NCBI GenBank assembly: GCA_025056355.1
Contig: JANWWI010000002.1
Span: forward strand, 1-64,000
Direction of reading: 5' to 3'
Source: Casimicrobiaceae bacterium
GTDB taxonomy: Bacteria; Pseudomonadota; Gammaproteobacteria; Burkholderiales; Casimicrobiaceae
DNA length: 64,000 bases
Shown: positions 46,117-54,062 of the stretch, piece after piece
Numbering within the stretch: position 1 is the first letter of the stretch
Layout of the letters: every line of letters starts with the position of its first letter
Program-made: the position numbers and the translations under genes
Notes under the pieces: generated by a model
Database searches by the model: none
The model's input: the letters and a program-made list of their open reading frames with translations, nothing else
What the model was told of the DNA's origin: nothing

Positions 46117-47181
46117 TCAGGGCTTCGAGACGAACCGTTCGAGAAGTGCACTCGCTGCCGAAGTGAGCGCCTCGGGCTCGATCCGATCGAGCCGAAGCGC
46201 CGTCCCGCGATCGAGGTGCGGATAGTTGTTGGAGATCGTCCGCCTATAGAGCGGGTCGTAGTGCTCGGTCATGAGCGAAGCGAAGAGCCGATCGACCTCT
46301 CCGGCCTCGGCAAGCGCGCGCCAACGCGCGAGCCGCTCGCCACCCACGAGGGCCTTGAGCGGCGCGAGCCGCTCGACGAGGCCGACCGGATCGGCCGCAA
46401 GGTGTGGGTACTCGGCGCGGATGTGCGCCACGCGCGCTTCGAGTGGCGCTTCGAGCCAGACGGTCTCGCCCGTCTGCATCGCAGCGCGCAGCGCCTCGGG
46501 CATCTGCACGAGGCCGATCTTTTTGCTCTCGCTTTCGACGAAGACCGGCCGGGCGGGATCGAGCCGACGCAGGGCATCCCAAAGCAGCGAATCGAAGCGT
46601 TTTTGGCTCGGCTGGGGCTCGGCCGTGGCGCCCAAGAGCGACCCACGGTGACGTGCCAGCCCCTCCAGATCGATGACCTGCGCCCCGGTGCGGGCGAGCG
46701 CCGCCAAAAGCGCCGTCTTCCCGCAACCGGTGAGACCACACACCGTCACGAAGCGAAAACGCGCAGGCCAGGCCTCGAGATCCGCATTCACGCGCCGACG
46801 GTAGGCCTTGTAGCCGCCTTCGAGCTGCACGGCGGGAAAGCCGATCTCGCGCAGCATGTGGGTCGTGAAGCCCGAGCGCTTGCCGCCGCGCCAGCAGTAG
46901 ATGAGCGGTGCCCAGTCGCGCGGTTTGTCGTGAAAGTGCTTTTCGATCAGCTCGGCGATATTGCGCGCGGCCAAGGCCGCCCCGCGGCGCCGCGCCTCGA
47001 AGGAGGAAACCTGCCGATCGATCGTGCCCACGAGGGCGCGCTCCTCATCATCGAGGATCGGATAGTTGACCGCCCCGGGGATAAAGTCCTCGGCATATTC
47101 GCCGGGTGAGCGCACATCGACGATCTCGGTGCGGTCGAGAAAGGCCTCAAGGGCATCGACCGACACGCGCGGCGCGCTCAT
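46117..47181 (-). CDS. selU: tRNA 2-selenouridine synthase
   Basis: This 354-residue enzyme (MnmH/YbbB) replaces sulfur by selenium at the wobble 2-thiouridine of certain tRNAs, using selenophosphate. The N-terminal rhodanese domain has the catalytic C96 in LIYCWRGGKRSGF, and the C-terminal part has a P-loop, GLTGCGKTALL near residue 150. It shares an ATGA overlap with the upstream esterase gene. Its presence implies selenophosphate synthetase (selD) elsewhere in the genome. No selenoprotein gene is evident in this window. Confidence 0.94.
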   Translation of the reverse strand: MSAPRVSVDALEAFLDRTEIVDVRSPGEYAEDFIPGAVNYPILDDEERALVGTIDRQVSSFEARRRGAALAARNIAELIEKHFHDKPRDWAPLIYCWRGGKRSGFTTHMLREIGFPAVQLEGGYKAYRRRVNADLEAWPARFRFVTVCGLTGCGKTALLAALARTGAQVIDLEGLARHRGSLLGATAEPQPSQKRFDSLLWDALRRLDPARPVFVESESKKIGLVQMPEALRAAMQTGETVWLEAPLEARVAHIRAEYPHLAADPVGLVERLAPLKALVGGERLARWRALAEAGEVDRLFASLMTEHYDPLYRRTISNNYPHLDRGTALRLDRIEPEALTSAASALLERFVSKP

Positions 47182-47831
47182 CGCGTGTTCAAGAGCCGAC
47201 GCAGCGTCGGCCAGACCGTCTCCAGCATGAGCGGTTGCGCTGCCGCAGTCGGATGGATTCGATCGGGCTGGAAGTAGCGAAAGTCGGTGCCGAGCCGCTC
47301 GAGGAAGAAGGGTACAAGCTCGCTGCCGGTGGCGCGCGCAGCCTCCCGGAACGTGCGTTCGAAGGCGGCCGTGTAGCTTGGCCCGTAATTGGGGGGCAGC
47401 CGCATGCCGAGGATCACAACACGCGCGCCGGCCTCACGCCCCAGGCGGGCCATTCTCTCGAGATTGGCGCGGATCGTCTCCGGCGGTGCGCCGCGCAAGC
47501 CGTCGTTGCCACCGAGCTCAATCACCAGAATGCTCGGCCGATGCTCGCGCAAAAGTGCCGGCAGGCGACTCAGCCCGCCAGCGGTGGTCTCGCCGCTCAC
47601 GCTTGCATTGACGACCCGGGCGGAAACTTTTTCGCTTGCAAGCTTTCTCTCAAGCAGTTCCACCCATCCCTCCCCGCGGGAAAGTCCGTATCCTGCGCTC
47701 AGGGAATCCCCCAAGATCAGGAGGGTTGCGCCGCTGGCTGCGCAAGCTCCCGCCAAGCCAAGCAGGAGTGCCAGAACCGCATGGCGCCACCACCGAAGCC
47801 CGTAGGAAACAATCACGTGCGTCCGCATCAT
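47178..47831 (-). CDS. tesA: Periplasmic TesA-like GDSL esterase / lysophospholipase
   Basis: This 217-residue SGNH hydrolase has an N-terminal signal peptide (residues 1-35) and the four blocks of the family: catalytic serine S43 in ILGDSLSAGYG, VNASVSGETTAGG, ELGGNDGLRG, and the Asp-His pair in DRIHPTAAAQ. It is like E. coli TesA (thioesterase I/protease I/lysophospholipase L1). As in E. coli, it diverges from ybbA-ybbP. The ATG at 47831 has AAGGGG just upstream. Confidence 0.92.
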   Translation of the reverse strand: MMRTHVIVSYGLRWWRHAVLALLLGLAGACAASGATLLILGDSLSAGYGLSRGEGWVELLERKLASEKVSARVVNASVSGETTAGGLSRLPALLREHRPSILVIELGGNDGLRGAPPETIRANLERMARLGREAGARVVILGMRLPPNYGPSYTAAFERTFREAARATGSELVPFFLERLGTDFRYFQPDRIHPTAAAQPLMLETVWPTLRRLLNTR

Positions 47832-47873
47832 TTGCCCCTTGTTGATTCTAGGTTTGGCTTTCCTTCTGCCCAC

Positions 47874-48617
47874 ATGCGTTCAAGCGCTGAGCATCCGGCC
47901 TGCACGCCCCCTTCGACTCACCTGCCACCGGTAAGCTCCCCTGCGGCCATCGAGGCCCAGGGGCTCACCCGCATCGTGCGGCTTGGCGAGCGTTCGCTGA
48001 CGATCCTCGAGGATGTGTCGCTCACCGTGGCCGCCGGTGCAACCCAGGCGATCGTGGGTGCCTCCGGCTCCGGGAAAACCACGCTGCTTGGGCTGCTGGC
48101 GGGGCTGGATCGCCCCGATGCGGGCATGGTGCGCTGGTTCGGTGAGCCCGTCAGCCAGCTCTCCGAAGATGAAATCGCGCGCCGCCGGCAGGGTACGGTC
48201 GGTTTTGTCTTTCAGTCGTTTCAGCTTCTGCCGGCGCTAACCGCGCTGGAAAACGTGATGCTTCCGCTTGACTTGGCTGGCGCCTCCGATGCACGGGCGC
48301 GAGCTGTTGCTTGGCTTGAGCGGGTCGGGCTCGGGGCAAGGCTCGATCATCTGCCACGGCAGCTCTCCGGCGGCGAGCAGCAACGGGTGGCCATCGCGCG
48401 AGCCTTCGTGGCCGAACCGAAGATCGTCTTCGCCGATGAGCCGACCGGCAACCTCGACACCGACACCGGACACGATATTGCTGAGCTGATGTTTCGCCTG
48501 AACCGCGAGCAAGGCACCACCCTGGTCTTGGTCACCCATGATCTGGAGCTGGCGCGCCGCTGCGATGCGCTGCTGCGGCTTGCGCGCGGGCGGATCAGCC
48601 GCGAGGCGGCGGCATGA
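47874..48617 (+). CDS. ybbA: ABC transporter ATPase YbbA (LolD-like)
   Basis: This 247-residue ATPase of the MacB/LolD class has Walker A GASGSGKTTLLGLLAGLD, Q-loop VFQSFQLLPALTALENVMLPL, signature QLSGGEQQRVAIARAFV and Walker B IVFADEPTGNLD. It partners the large permease encoded next, overlapping by four bases (ATGA). The divergent tesA neighbour matches the E. coli locus. The substrate is unknown. ATG 47874 is chosen as the family start. Confidence 0.93.
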   Translation: MRSSAEHPACTPPSTHLPPVSSPAAIEAQGLTRIVRLGERSLTILEDVSLTVAAGATQAIVGASGSGKTTLLGLLAGLDRPDAGMVRWFGEPVSQLSEDEIARRRQGTVGFVFQSFQLLPALTALENVMLPLDLAGASDARARAVAWLERVGLGARLDHLPRQLSGGEQQRVAIARAFVAEPKIVFADEPTGNLDTDTGHDIAELMFRLNREQGTTLVLVTHDLELARRCDALLRLARGRISREAAA

Positions 48618-51142
48618 ACGCGGCCCTCATCTTCGCTTTTGTACGCCGGGAGCTACGCACCGCCGAGGCGCGCATCCTCGTGCTCGCAATCGCCTTGGCG
48701 GTGGCAAGCGTGGGCGCCGTGGGGCTTTTTGCCGAGCGGGTCAAGGCCGCATTCGCCCAGCAGGCCAATGTGCTGCTCGGTGCCGATGCGATGATTGCAG
48801 GCGATCGGCCCCTGCCGGCGAGCTTCCTCGAGACCGCGCGGGCTTACGGGCTCGCCACGACCGAATCGATCCGCTTCGGCAGCATGGTGGCACGCGCCCG
48901 TGCCGACGGGGCCGAAAGCCCAACGGCGGTGCTGGTCGATGTAAAGGCGGTGGCAGCGCCCTATCCCCTTCGCGGCTCAATCGAGCTTCGCGAGGCATCG
49001 AACGACCCGCAGCGCCGTGGCGCCCGGGTGCCCACGACCGAGCTGCCTCGCCCCGGGGAAGTTTTTATCGATGAGCGGCTTGCCGAGCGGCTCAAACTGC
49101 GCGAGGGCGACACGCTCGAACTCGGGCGCATCCGCCCGCGCGTGGCTCGGGTGTTCGTGGAAGAGCCGGAAGTGGCCGGCAACTTCCTCTCCTCCGCCCC
49201 GAAGCTGCTCATGCACCGTGACGATCTGGCCGCGGCCGATTTGCTTGGGCCGGGCAGTCGGGCAAGCTACCGGCTCCATGTGGCCGGAGCCCGCAGCGCA
49301 GCCTTCGAAGCGGAGATCAAGCCGCGGCTCGGGCCCGGCCAGCGCCTGGAGACGGTGCGCGAGCTTCGCCCCGAGGTGCGCTCGACGCTGGTTCGCGCCG
49401 AGCAGTTTTTGGGGCTGAGCGCTTCCTTTGCCGTGTTTCTGGCAGTGGTGGCCATTGTGCTTGCGCTTCGCCGCTATCTGAAGCGTGAGCTCGACACGGC
49501 TGCGCTGTTTCGCACCTTCGGCGCAACAGGCCGCACACTGCTTGCGCACTTTTCTCTGCAATTGCTGCTGCTGGCCACCCTGGCCTCGCTGCTGGGGCTT
49601 TTCCTTGCCTGGCTTGCGCAGGCCGCGCTTGCCGAGGCCGTGGAGGGCTTTTTCGCCTCGCCCTTGCCGGCGGCCAGTACGGCGCCGCTGCTACGCGCCT
49701 TTGGGATCGGGCTTGTGCTTCTTTTAGGCTTTGGTCTGCCGCCGCTCGTTGCGCTTTCGGCCACACCACCGCTTCGCGCGTTACGCCGGGAGCTTCCCGC
49801 CCCTTCAGGGCGAAGCGTTTTTGCCGTGGCGGCAGGCGCTGCCGCGATCCTCGCGGTGGTGGCCCTCCAAGCCCAGGATGCAACCACGGGGCTTGTGTTT
49901 ACGGCCGCGCTGGTGGCGCTCGTGGCGGCAGCCAGTGTGCTCGCCTTTGCGCTTTTGTGGCTGGTGCGTCAGGCCCTGACCGCCTTGGTCGAGGCAAGCG
50001 GCCGGCTTCGCCATGTACGGTTGGGACTGGCGAACCTTGAACGCCGACGGCTTTCGACCACCCTTCAGATCGCCTGCCTGGGCCTTGGGGTGATGACCCT
50101 GATCACCGTGGGCTTCGTGCGGACGGATCTGTTTGCCGCGTGGCAGCGCTCACTGCCGCCGGATGCGCCCAACCGCTTTTTGATCAACATCCAAAGCGAT
50201 CAGATCGAGCCGCTTCGGGCGCTGCTTGCCGCACGCGGCCAGCAAGCCCGCTTCTATCCGATGGTGCGGGCCCGCCTGATCGCCATCAACGGCCGCCCGG
50301 TTTCGGCCAAGGACTATGCGGATGAGCGCGCCAAGCGGCTGATCGACCGTGAGTTCAATCTCTCAACGAGCCCAACGCTGCCACCCGGAAACCAAATCGT
50401 GGCCGGGCGATACCTGAACCCGGCCGGCCGCGGCGAGATGTCGCTTGAAGACGGGATCGCAAAAACCTTGGGCGTTGCACTCGGGGATCGGGTCACCTTC
50501 GATGCGGCAAGTGCGCAGTTCACCCTCGAGGTGAGCAGCTTGCGTCGGGTCGATTGGGACAGCTTCCGGGTGAATTTCTTCGCGCTCGTGCCCGAACCCG
50601 AGCTGGCCGAATTGCCCAAGAGCTACATCACCGCTTTTCATCTTCCCGCCGAGGATGTCAAGACCCTCGGTGACATCGTGGCCATTGCGCCCAACGTGCT
50701 TGCCGTCGATGTGTCGGAGGTGATGGGCCGTGTGCGCGCGATCGTCGAACAGGCCGCACGGGCGCTTGAGTTTGTCTTCGGCTTTACGCTGCTCGCGGGC
50801 CTGCTGACCCTCTACACGGCGGTGGTGGCCACCCAGGATGAGCGCCGCTACGACACCGCGGTCATGCGAAGCTTCGGCGGTTCGCGCGATCAGGTGCGCC
50901 GCACGATGCTGGTGGAGTTCTCGACCTTGGGCTTTACTGCAGGCCTTCTGGGGGTGATCGGGGCGATCGGGCTTACCTGGGCACTTGCCACCCGGGCGCT
51001 CAACATCGAATTCGTCGCCTCGCCGGGGGTCTGGTTGAGCGGTTTTGTGCTTGCGGGGCTGCTCACGCTCGCCGCGGGTTGGCTCGGCACCCGAGGCGTG
51101 CTCGATACACCGCCCTGGCGGGTGCTGCGCGAAAACGCATGA
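48614..51142 (+). CDS. ybbP: FtsX-like ABC permease YbbP
   Basis: This 842-residue inner-membrane protein has an N-terminal helix, a long periplasmic domain, and two FtsX-type membrane regions. The first is near residues 260-420 (FAVFLAVVAIVLALRRYLKRELDTAALFRTFGATGRTLL) with further helices to about 520. The second is near 715-835 (FVFGFTLLAGLLTLYTAVVATQDERRYDTAVMRSFGGSRDQV). This is the YbbP architecture. It couples to YbbA; because tesA is adjacent in many genomes, a role with lipids or lipoproteins has been considered, but no substrate can be read from sequence. Confidence 0.92.
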   Translation: MNAALIFAFVRRELRTAEARILVLAIALAVASVGAVGLFAERVKAAFAQQANVLLGADAMIAGDRPLPASFLETARAYGLATTESIRFGSMVARARADGAESPTAVLVDVKAVAAPYPLRGSIELREASNDPQRRGARVPTTELPRPGEVFIDERLAERLKLREGDTLELGRIRPRVARVFVEEPEVAGNFLSSAPKLLMHRDDLAAADLLGPGSRASYRLHVAGARSAAFEAEIKPRLGPGQRLETVRELRPEVRSTLVRAEQFLGLSASFAVFLAVVAIVLALRRYLKRELDTAALFRTFGATGRTLLAHFSLQLLLLATLASLLGLFLAWLAQAALAEAVEGFFASPLPAASTAPLLRAFGIGLVLLLGFGLPPLVALSATPPLRALRRELPAPSGRSVFAVAAGAAAILAVVALQAQDATTGLVFTAALVALVAAASVLAFALLWLVRQALTALVEASGRLRHVRLGLANLERRRLSTTLQIACLGLGVMTLITVGFVRTDLFAAWQRSLPPDAPNRFLINIQSDQIEPLRALLAARGQQARFYPMVRARLIAINGRPVSAKDYADERAKRLIDREFNLSTSPTLPPGNQIVAGRYLNPAGRGEMSLEDGIAKTLGVALGDRVTFDAASAQFTLEVSSLRRVDWDSFRVNFFALVPEPELAELPKSYITAFHLPAEDVKTLGDIVAIAPNVLAVDVSEVMGRVRAIVEQAARALEFVFGFTLLAGLLTLYTAVVATQDERRYDTAVMRSFGGSRDQVRRTMLVEFSTLGFTAGLLGVIGAIGLTWALATRALNIEFVASPGVWLSGFVLAGLLTLAAGWLGTRGVLDTPPWRVLRENA

Positions 51143-51747
51143 ACGTTGCCACGCTTCGCGCGCGTCTTGCCCGGCCAACCCCACCCCTCGCGTCCCCCGC
51201 GGGCGATCAAAGTCCTGCCGAGCATCCGGGGGCGCTTGCCCGGCTCGGTCGGCCCCCGTCTCCCGCAGCCGTGCTGATGCTTCTGGCCGTGCACGCCGAT
51301 GCGGATCTGCGCCTGGTGCTCACGCAGCGCAGCGCCGCACTTTCCGAGCATGCGGGCCAGATCAGTCTGCCCGGGGGACGCATCGAGGCAACCGATGACA
51401 GCGCTCGCGCGGCGGCGCTGCGCGAAGCACACGAAGAAATCGGCGCCAAGGTTGAGGCGATCGAACTCCTGGCTGAGCTGCCGCGCTACAACACGGCAAC
51501 GGGCTATGAGATCACGCCGATTGTTGCGCTGACGCCACCGCAAGTGTGGCGCGTCGACGAAAGCGAAGTCGTCGATGTGTTTGAAGTGCCGCTTTCTCAC
51601 CTACTCGACACGCGCCGCTGGCGACGCGATCATTTGCTCGTCAACGGCCGCGAGCGGCATTATTGGGCCGTGCCGTGGCGCGAGCGCTATATCTGGGGCG
51701 CCACGGCTGGCATGCTTCGCATGCTATGCGAACGGCTCTGGAGTTGA
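51139..51747 (+). CDS. Nudix hydrolase, CoA pyrophosphatase type (NudL-like)
   Basis: This 202-residue protein carries a Nudix box (GGRIEATDDSARAAALREAHEEIG) in the longer CoA-pyrophosphatase form, preceded by the LVLTQRSAALSEHAGQISLPGG segment typical of that subgroup. It would hydrolyse CoA or related dinucleotides with a metal ion. The first 30 residues are proline-rich and variable. ATG 51139 overlaps the ybbP stop. Confidence 0.9.
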   Translation: MNVATLRARLARPTPPLASPAGDQSPAEHPGALARLGRPPSPAAVLMLLAVHADADLRLVLTQRSAALSEHAGQISLPGGRIEATDDSARAAALREAHEEIGAKVEAIELLAELPRYNTATGYEITPIVALTPPQVWRVDESEVVDVFEVPLSHLLDTRRWRRDHLLVNGRERHYWAVPWRERYIWGATAGMLRMLCERLWS

Positions 51748-51777
51748 CGCCTCGGCGGTGCTGCGCACAATCGCCAC

Positions 51778-53046
51778 ATGCAGAGCTTTCTGCCGGGGCA
51801 CCGGATCCGCCTTTTGCGCAATGGGACCGAGTTTTTCCCTGCGCTGGCCGAAGCGATCGATCAGGCCGAGCACTCGATCTACATCGAGACCTACATCTTC
51901 GCCGACGATCCGGTGGGACGCGATTTGGCCGAACGACTCATGCGTGCGAGCGCTCGCGGTGTGGACGTGCGCGTGGTGGTCGATGCCTTCGGCACGCGTC
52001 CCTACAACACGCGTGAACTGGCTCGGCGGCTGCGCTCCGCCGGGGTTCACTTTTCCTTCTACCGCAAAGAGTTGTTAGCCGTTTCGCTGAAACAGGCGCG
52101 GCTCAGACGACTCCACCGCAAGCTGGCCATCATCGATGGCCGACTCGCGTTCATCGGCGGCATCAACCTGATCGACGACATGAACACACCGGGTCATACG
52201 CCGCCGCGGATCGACTTCGCTGTTGCCGTTGAAGGGCCGCTGCTGGCTGCCGTCTGCGATGCGGCCAACCGTCTGTGGCGCCTCCAGCGGCTCGTGCAAA
52301 TGGGCGGCCCGGAACTGCCGAACGCGCCGCTGGCGGCCCGAACCGACGCGGTCGGCACCGTTCGGGCCAAATTCGTCGTGCGCGACAACCTGCGCTACCG
52401 CCACTCGATCGAACGCGCCTACCGCGCGGCGTTGCGCGTTGCGCGGGACGAAGTCGTGATCGCCTGCGCCTATTTTTTGCCGGGACGACGCATGCGCCGA
52501 GCGCTGCTTGCGGCGCGCGCACGTGGTGTGCGGGTGCGGCTGATCCTCCAACGACGCGTCGAGTTCTGGCTCTTGCACCACGCCTCGCGTGCACTCTATG
52601 GCCAGCTGCTCGCTGGCGGCATCGAAATCATCGAGTACGAAAAAAGCTTTCTGCACGCCAAAGTCGCCGTCGTCGATGGACAGTGGGCAACCGTGGGGTC
52701 GTCAAACATCGACCCGATCAGCCTGCTCCTCGCCCGCGAAGCAAACGTCGTGGTACGCGACCGCCACTTCGCCTGTGAACTGCGCACGGCGCTCGAAGAA
52801 TTAGTCCGCGAGGGCGGTCGCCCGGTAACTTCCGAAGGCTGGCGCGTCCGCTCGCACGCTCGCCGCGCGCTGGAATGGCTCGCCTATGGTTGCGTGCGTC
52901 TACTCATGGGTCTGATCGGCTTGCGCGAGCCCGGCGATGCGCCAGGCGCGGCGCGACCGACCCCATCGGCGAATGCGCTCCCGGAGACCGCTCGGCTCAA
53001 GCAAAGGCCAAGCGGGACCGCGCAAGGGCCTCGCCGTGACGCCTAG
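51778..53046 (+). CDS. clsB: Cardiolipin synthase B-like phospholipase D family protein
   Basis: This 422-residue protein has two HKD motifs: HRKLAIIDGRLAFIGGINLID near residue 120 and FLHAKVAVVDGQWATVGSSNID near residue 295. They form the single active site of phospholipase D enzymes. It lacks the N-terminal membrane helices of ClsA and starts FLPGHRIRLLRNGTEFFPALAEAI, like ClsB (YbhO). It would make cardiolipin from phosphatidylglycerol (in the family also other donors). A hydrophobic patch near residues 365-385 may help membrane binding; the last 40 residues are low complexity. Confidence 0.9.
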   Translation: MQSFLPGHRIRLLRNGTEFFPALAEAIDQAEHSIYIETYIFADDPVGRDLAERLMRASARGVDVRVVVDAFGTRPYNTRELARRLRSAGVHFSFYRKELLAVSLKQARLRRLHRKLAIIDGRLAFIGGINLIDDMNTPGHTPPRIDFAVAVEGPLLAAVCDAANRLWRLQRLVQMGGPELPNAPLAARTDAVGTVRAKFVVRDNLRYRHSIERAYRAALRVARDEVVIACAYFLPGRRMRRALLAARARGVRVRLILQRRVEFWLLHHASRALYGQLLAGGIEIIEYEKSFLHAKVAVVDGQWATVGSSNIDPISLLLAREANVVVRDRHFACELRTALEELVREGGRPVTSEGWRVRSHARRALEWLAYGCVRLLMGLIGLREPGDAPGAARPTPSANALPETARLKQRPSGTAQGPRRDA

Positions 53047-53060
53047 GACACCGTCAAGCC

Positions 53061-54062
53061 ATGTCGCCCGCCCCCGACGCAAGCCCTCCCGAACAGGCGA
53101 TCCTGAACGTTCGACTGATCGGTTTTTCCGCGCGTGATCGCGTTGCGCTCGAGCGTTTGCTCGACCGGCCCCAGGCGCGCCTCCATCCGACCCGCCTCGT
53201 CGACAGCGATCAGGCCGACGTGCTGATCATCAATGCACTGGCGCCGCTGCCTCCAGGCGAGCAGGCCTGGCTTGAGGCGCCCTGCCCGCGCATCGTGTTT
53301 GTGCAGCGCGCGCACCGCGACGCCCCGTACTACCAGGTGCTACCCGATGAAGAGCCGCTGCTTGCGATCGCGCGCGGCCTGACCCGCATCCGCGACGGCT
53401 GGACGCCACCCAATGGCTGGGCGCCGAGGCAAAATGCCCCCGAGGCGCTTGCGCAATTCGAGACGCCCTCGAGCCGGGCAGGCATCGCTCCTTCGACGCC
53501 CGCGGCCACAGCGGAGAAGGCGGCTGCTGCCGATGTGCACGGCCAGCCTGCGCCATTCGAGCCGCTTGGGACACTCGAAATCCTCGTGGTGGATGACTCT
53601 GCGGAAGCGCTTGCTTCGATCGTCCAGGTACTCAAGCGGCACGGCCACCGCGTCCATGCCGTCACGAACGCCACCGAGGCGCTTGCCCGGGCCCGCGAAG
53701 CACGCTTTGATCTAGTGCTCGTCGACTACGATATGCCCGGGCGTGACGGCCCCGCCACCGTTCGCGCGCTGCGGCAACTGACATCGCCCAAGGCCCAACC
53801 GATCATCGCCATTCTTTCGACTAAGCCTGGTTGGGTGCCTCGTTGGCGCAGCCGCCGCGCCGGGGCGGATGGCTTCTTTGCCAAGCCGGCACGGCTTTCC
53901 GAGGTGCTCGGCCTCGTTGCCAAACGGCAAACCGAGCAGCGCCGCGACTCGCACGCGGCAAGTGTCGCGGTCGGTGCCTCGAGCCCGACGGCAGCCCAAT
54001 CAAACCGCCCTTTGTTCAAAACCGACAAAGTCAATCCCAATGCGAACACTCCACGTGCTTGA
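53061..54062 (+). CDS. Orphan receiver-domain protein with uncharacterised N-terminal domain
   Basis: This 333-residue protein has a receiver domain at about residues 172-295, with acidic residues in LEILVVDDSAEAL, phospho-acceptor D222 in LVLVDYDMPGRDGPA, and the lysine in GFFAKPARLSEV. Residues 10-115 look like a second, degenerate alpha/beta receiver-like domain (AILNVRLIGFSARDRVALERLL, ADVLIINALAPLP) without the acidic pocket. There is no DNA-binding, enzymatic or other output domain and no histidine kinase nearby. Its last 23 bases overlap the M16 protease gene. Confidence 0.78.
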   Translation: MSPAPDASPPEQAILNVRLIGFSARDRVALERLLDRPQARLHPTRLVDSDQADVLIINALAPLPPGEQAWLEAPCPRIVFVQRAHRDAPYYQVLPDEEPLLAIARGLTRIRDGWTPPNGWAPRQNAPEALAQFETPSSRAGIAPSTPAATAEKAAAADVHGQPAPFEPLGTLEILVVDDSAEALASIVQVLKRHGHRVHAVTNATEALARAREARFDLVLVDYDMPGRDGPATVRALRQLTSPKAQPIIAILSTKPGWVPRWRSRRAGADGFFAKPARLSEVLGLVAKRQTEQRRDSHAASVAVGASSPTAAQSNRPLFKTDKVNPNANTPRA

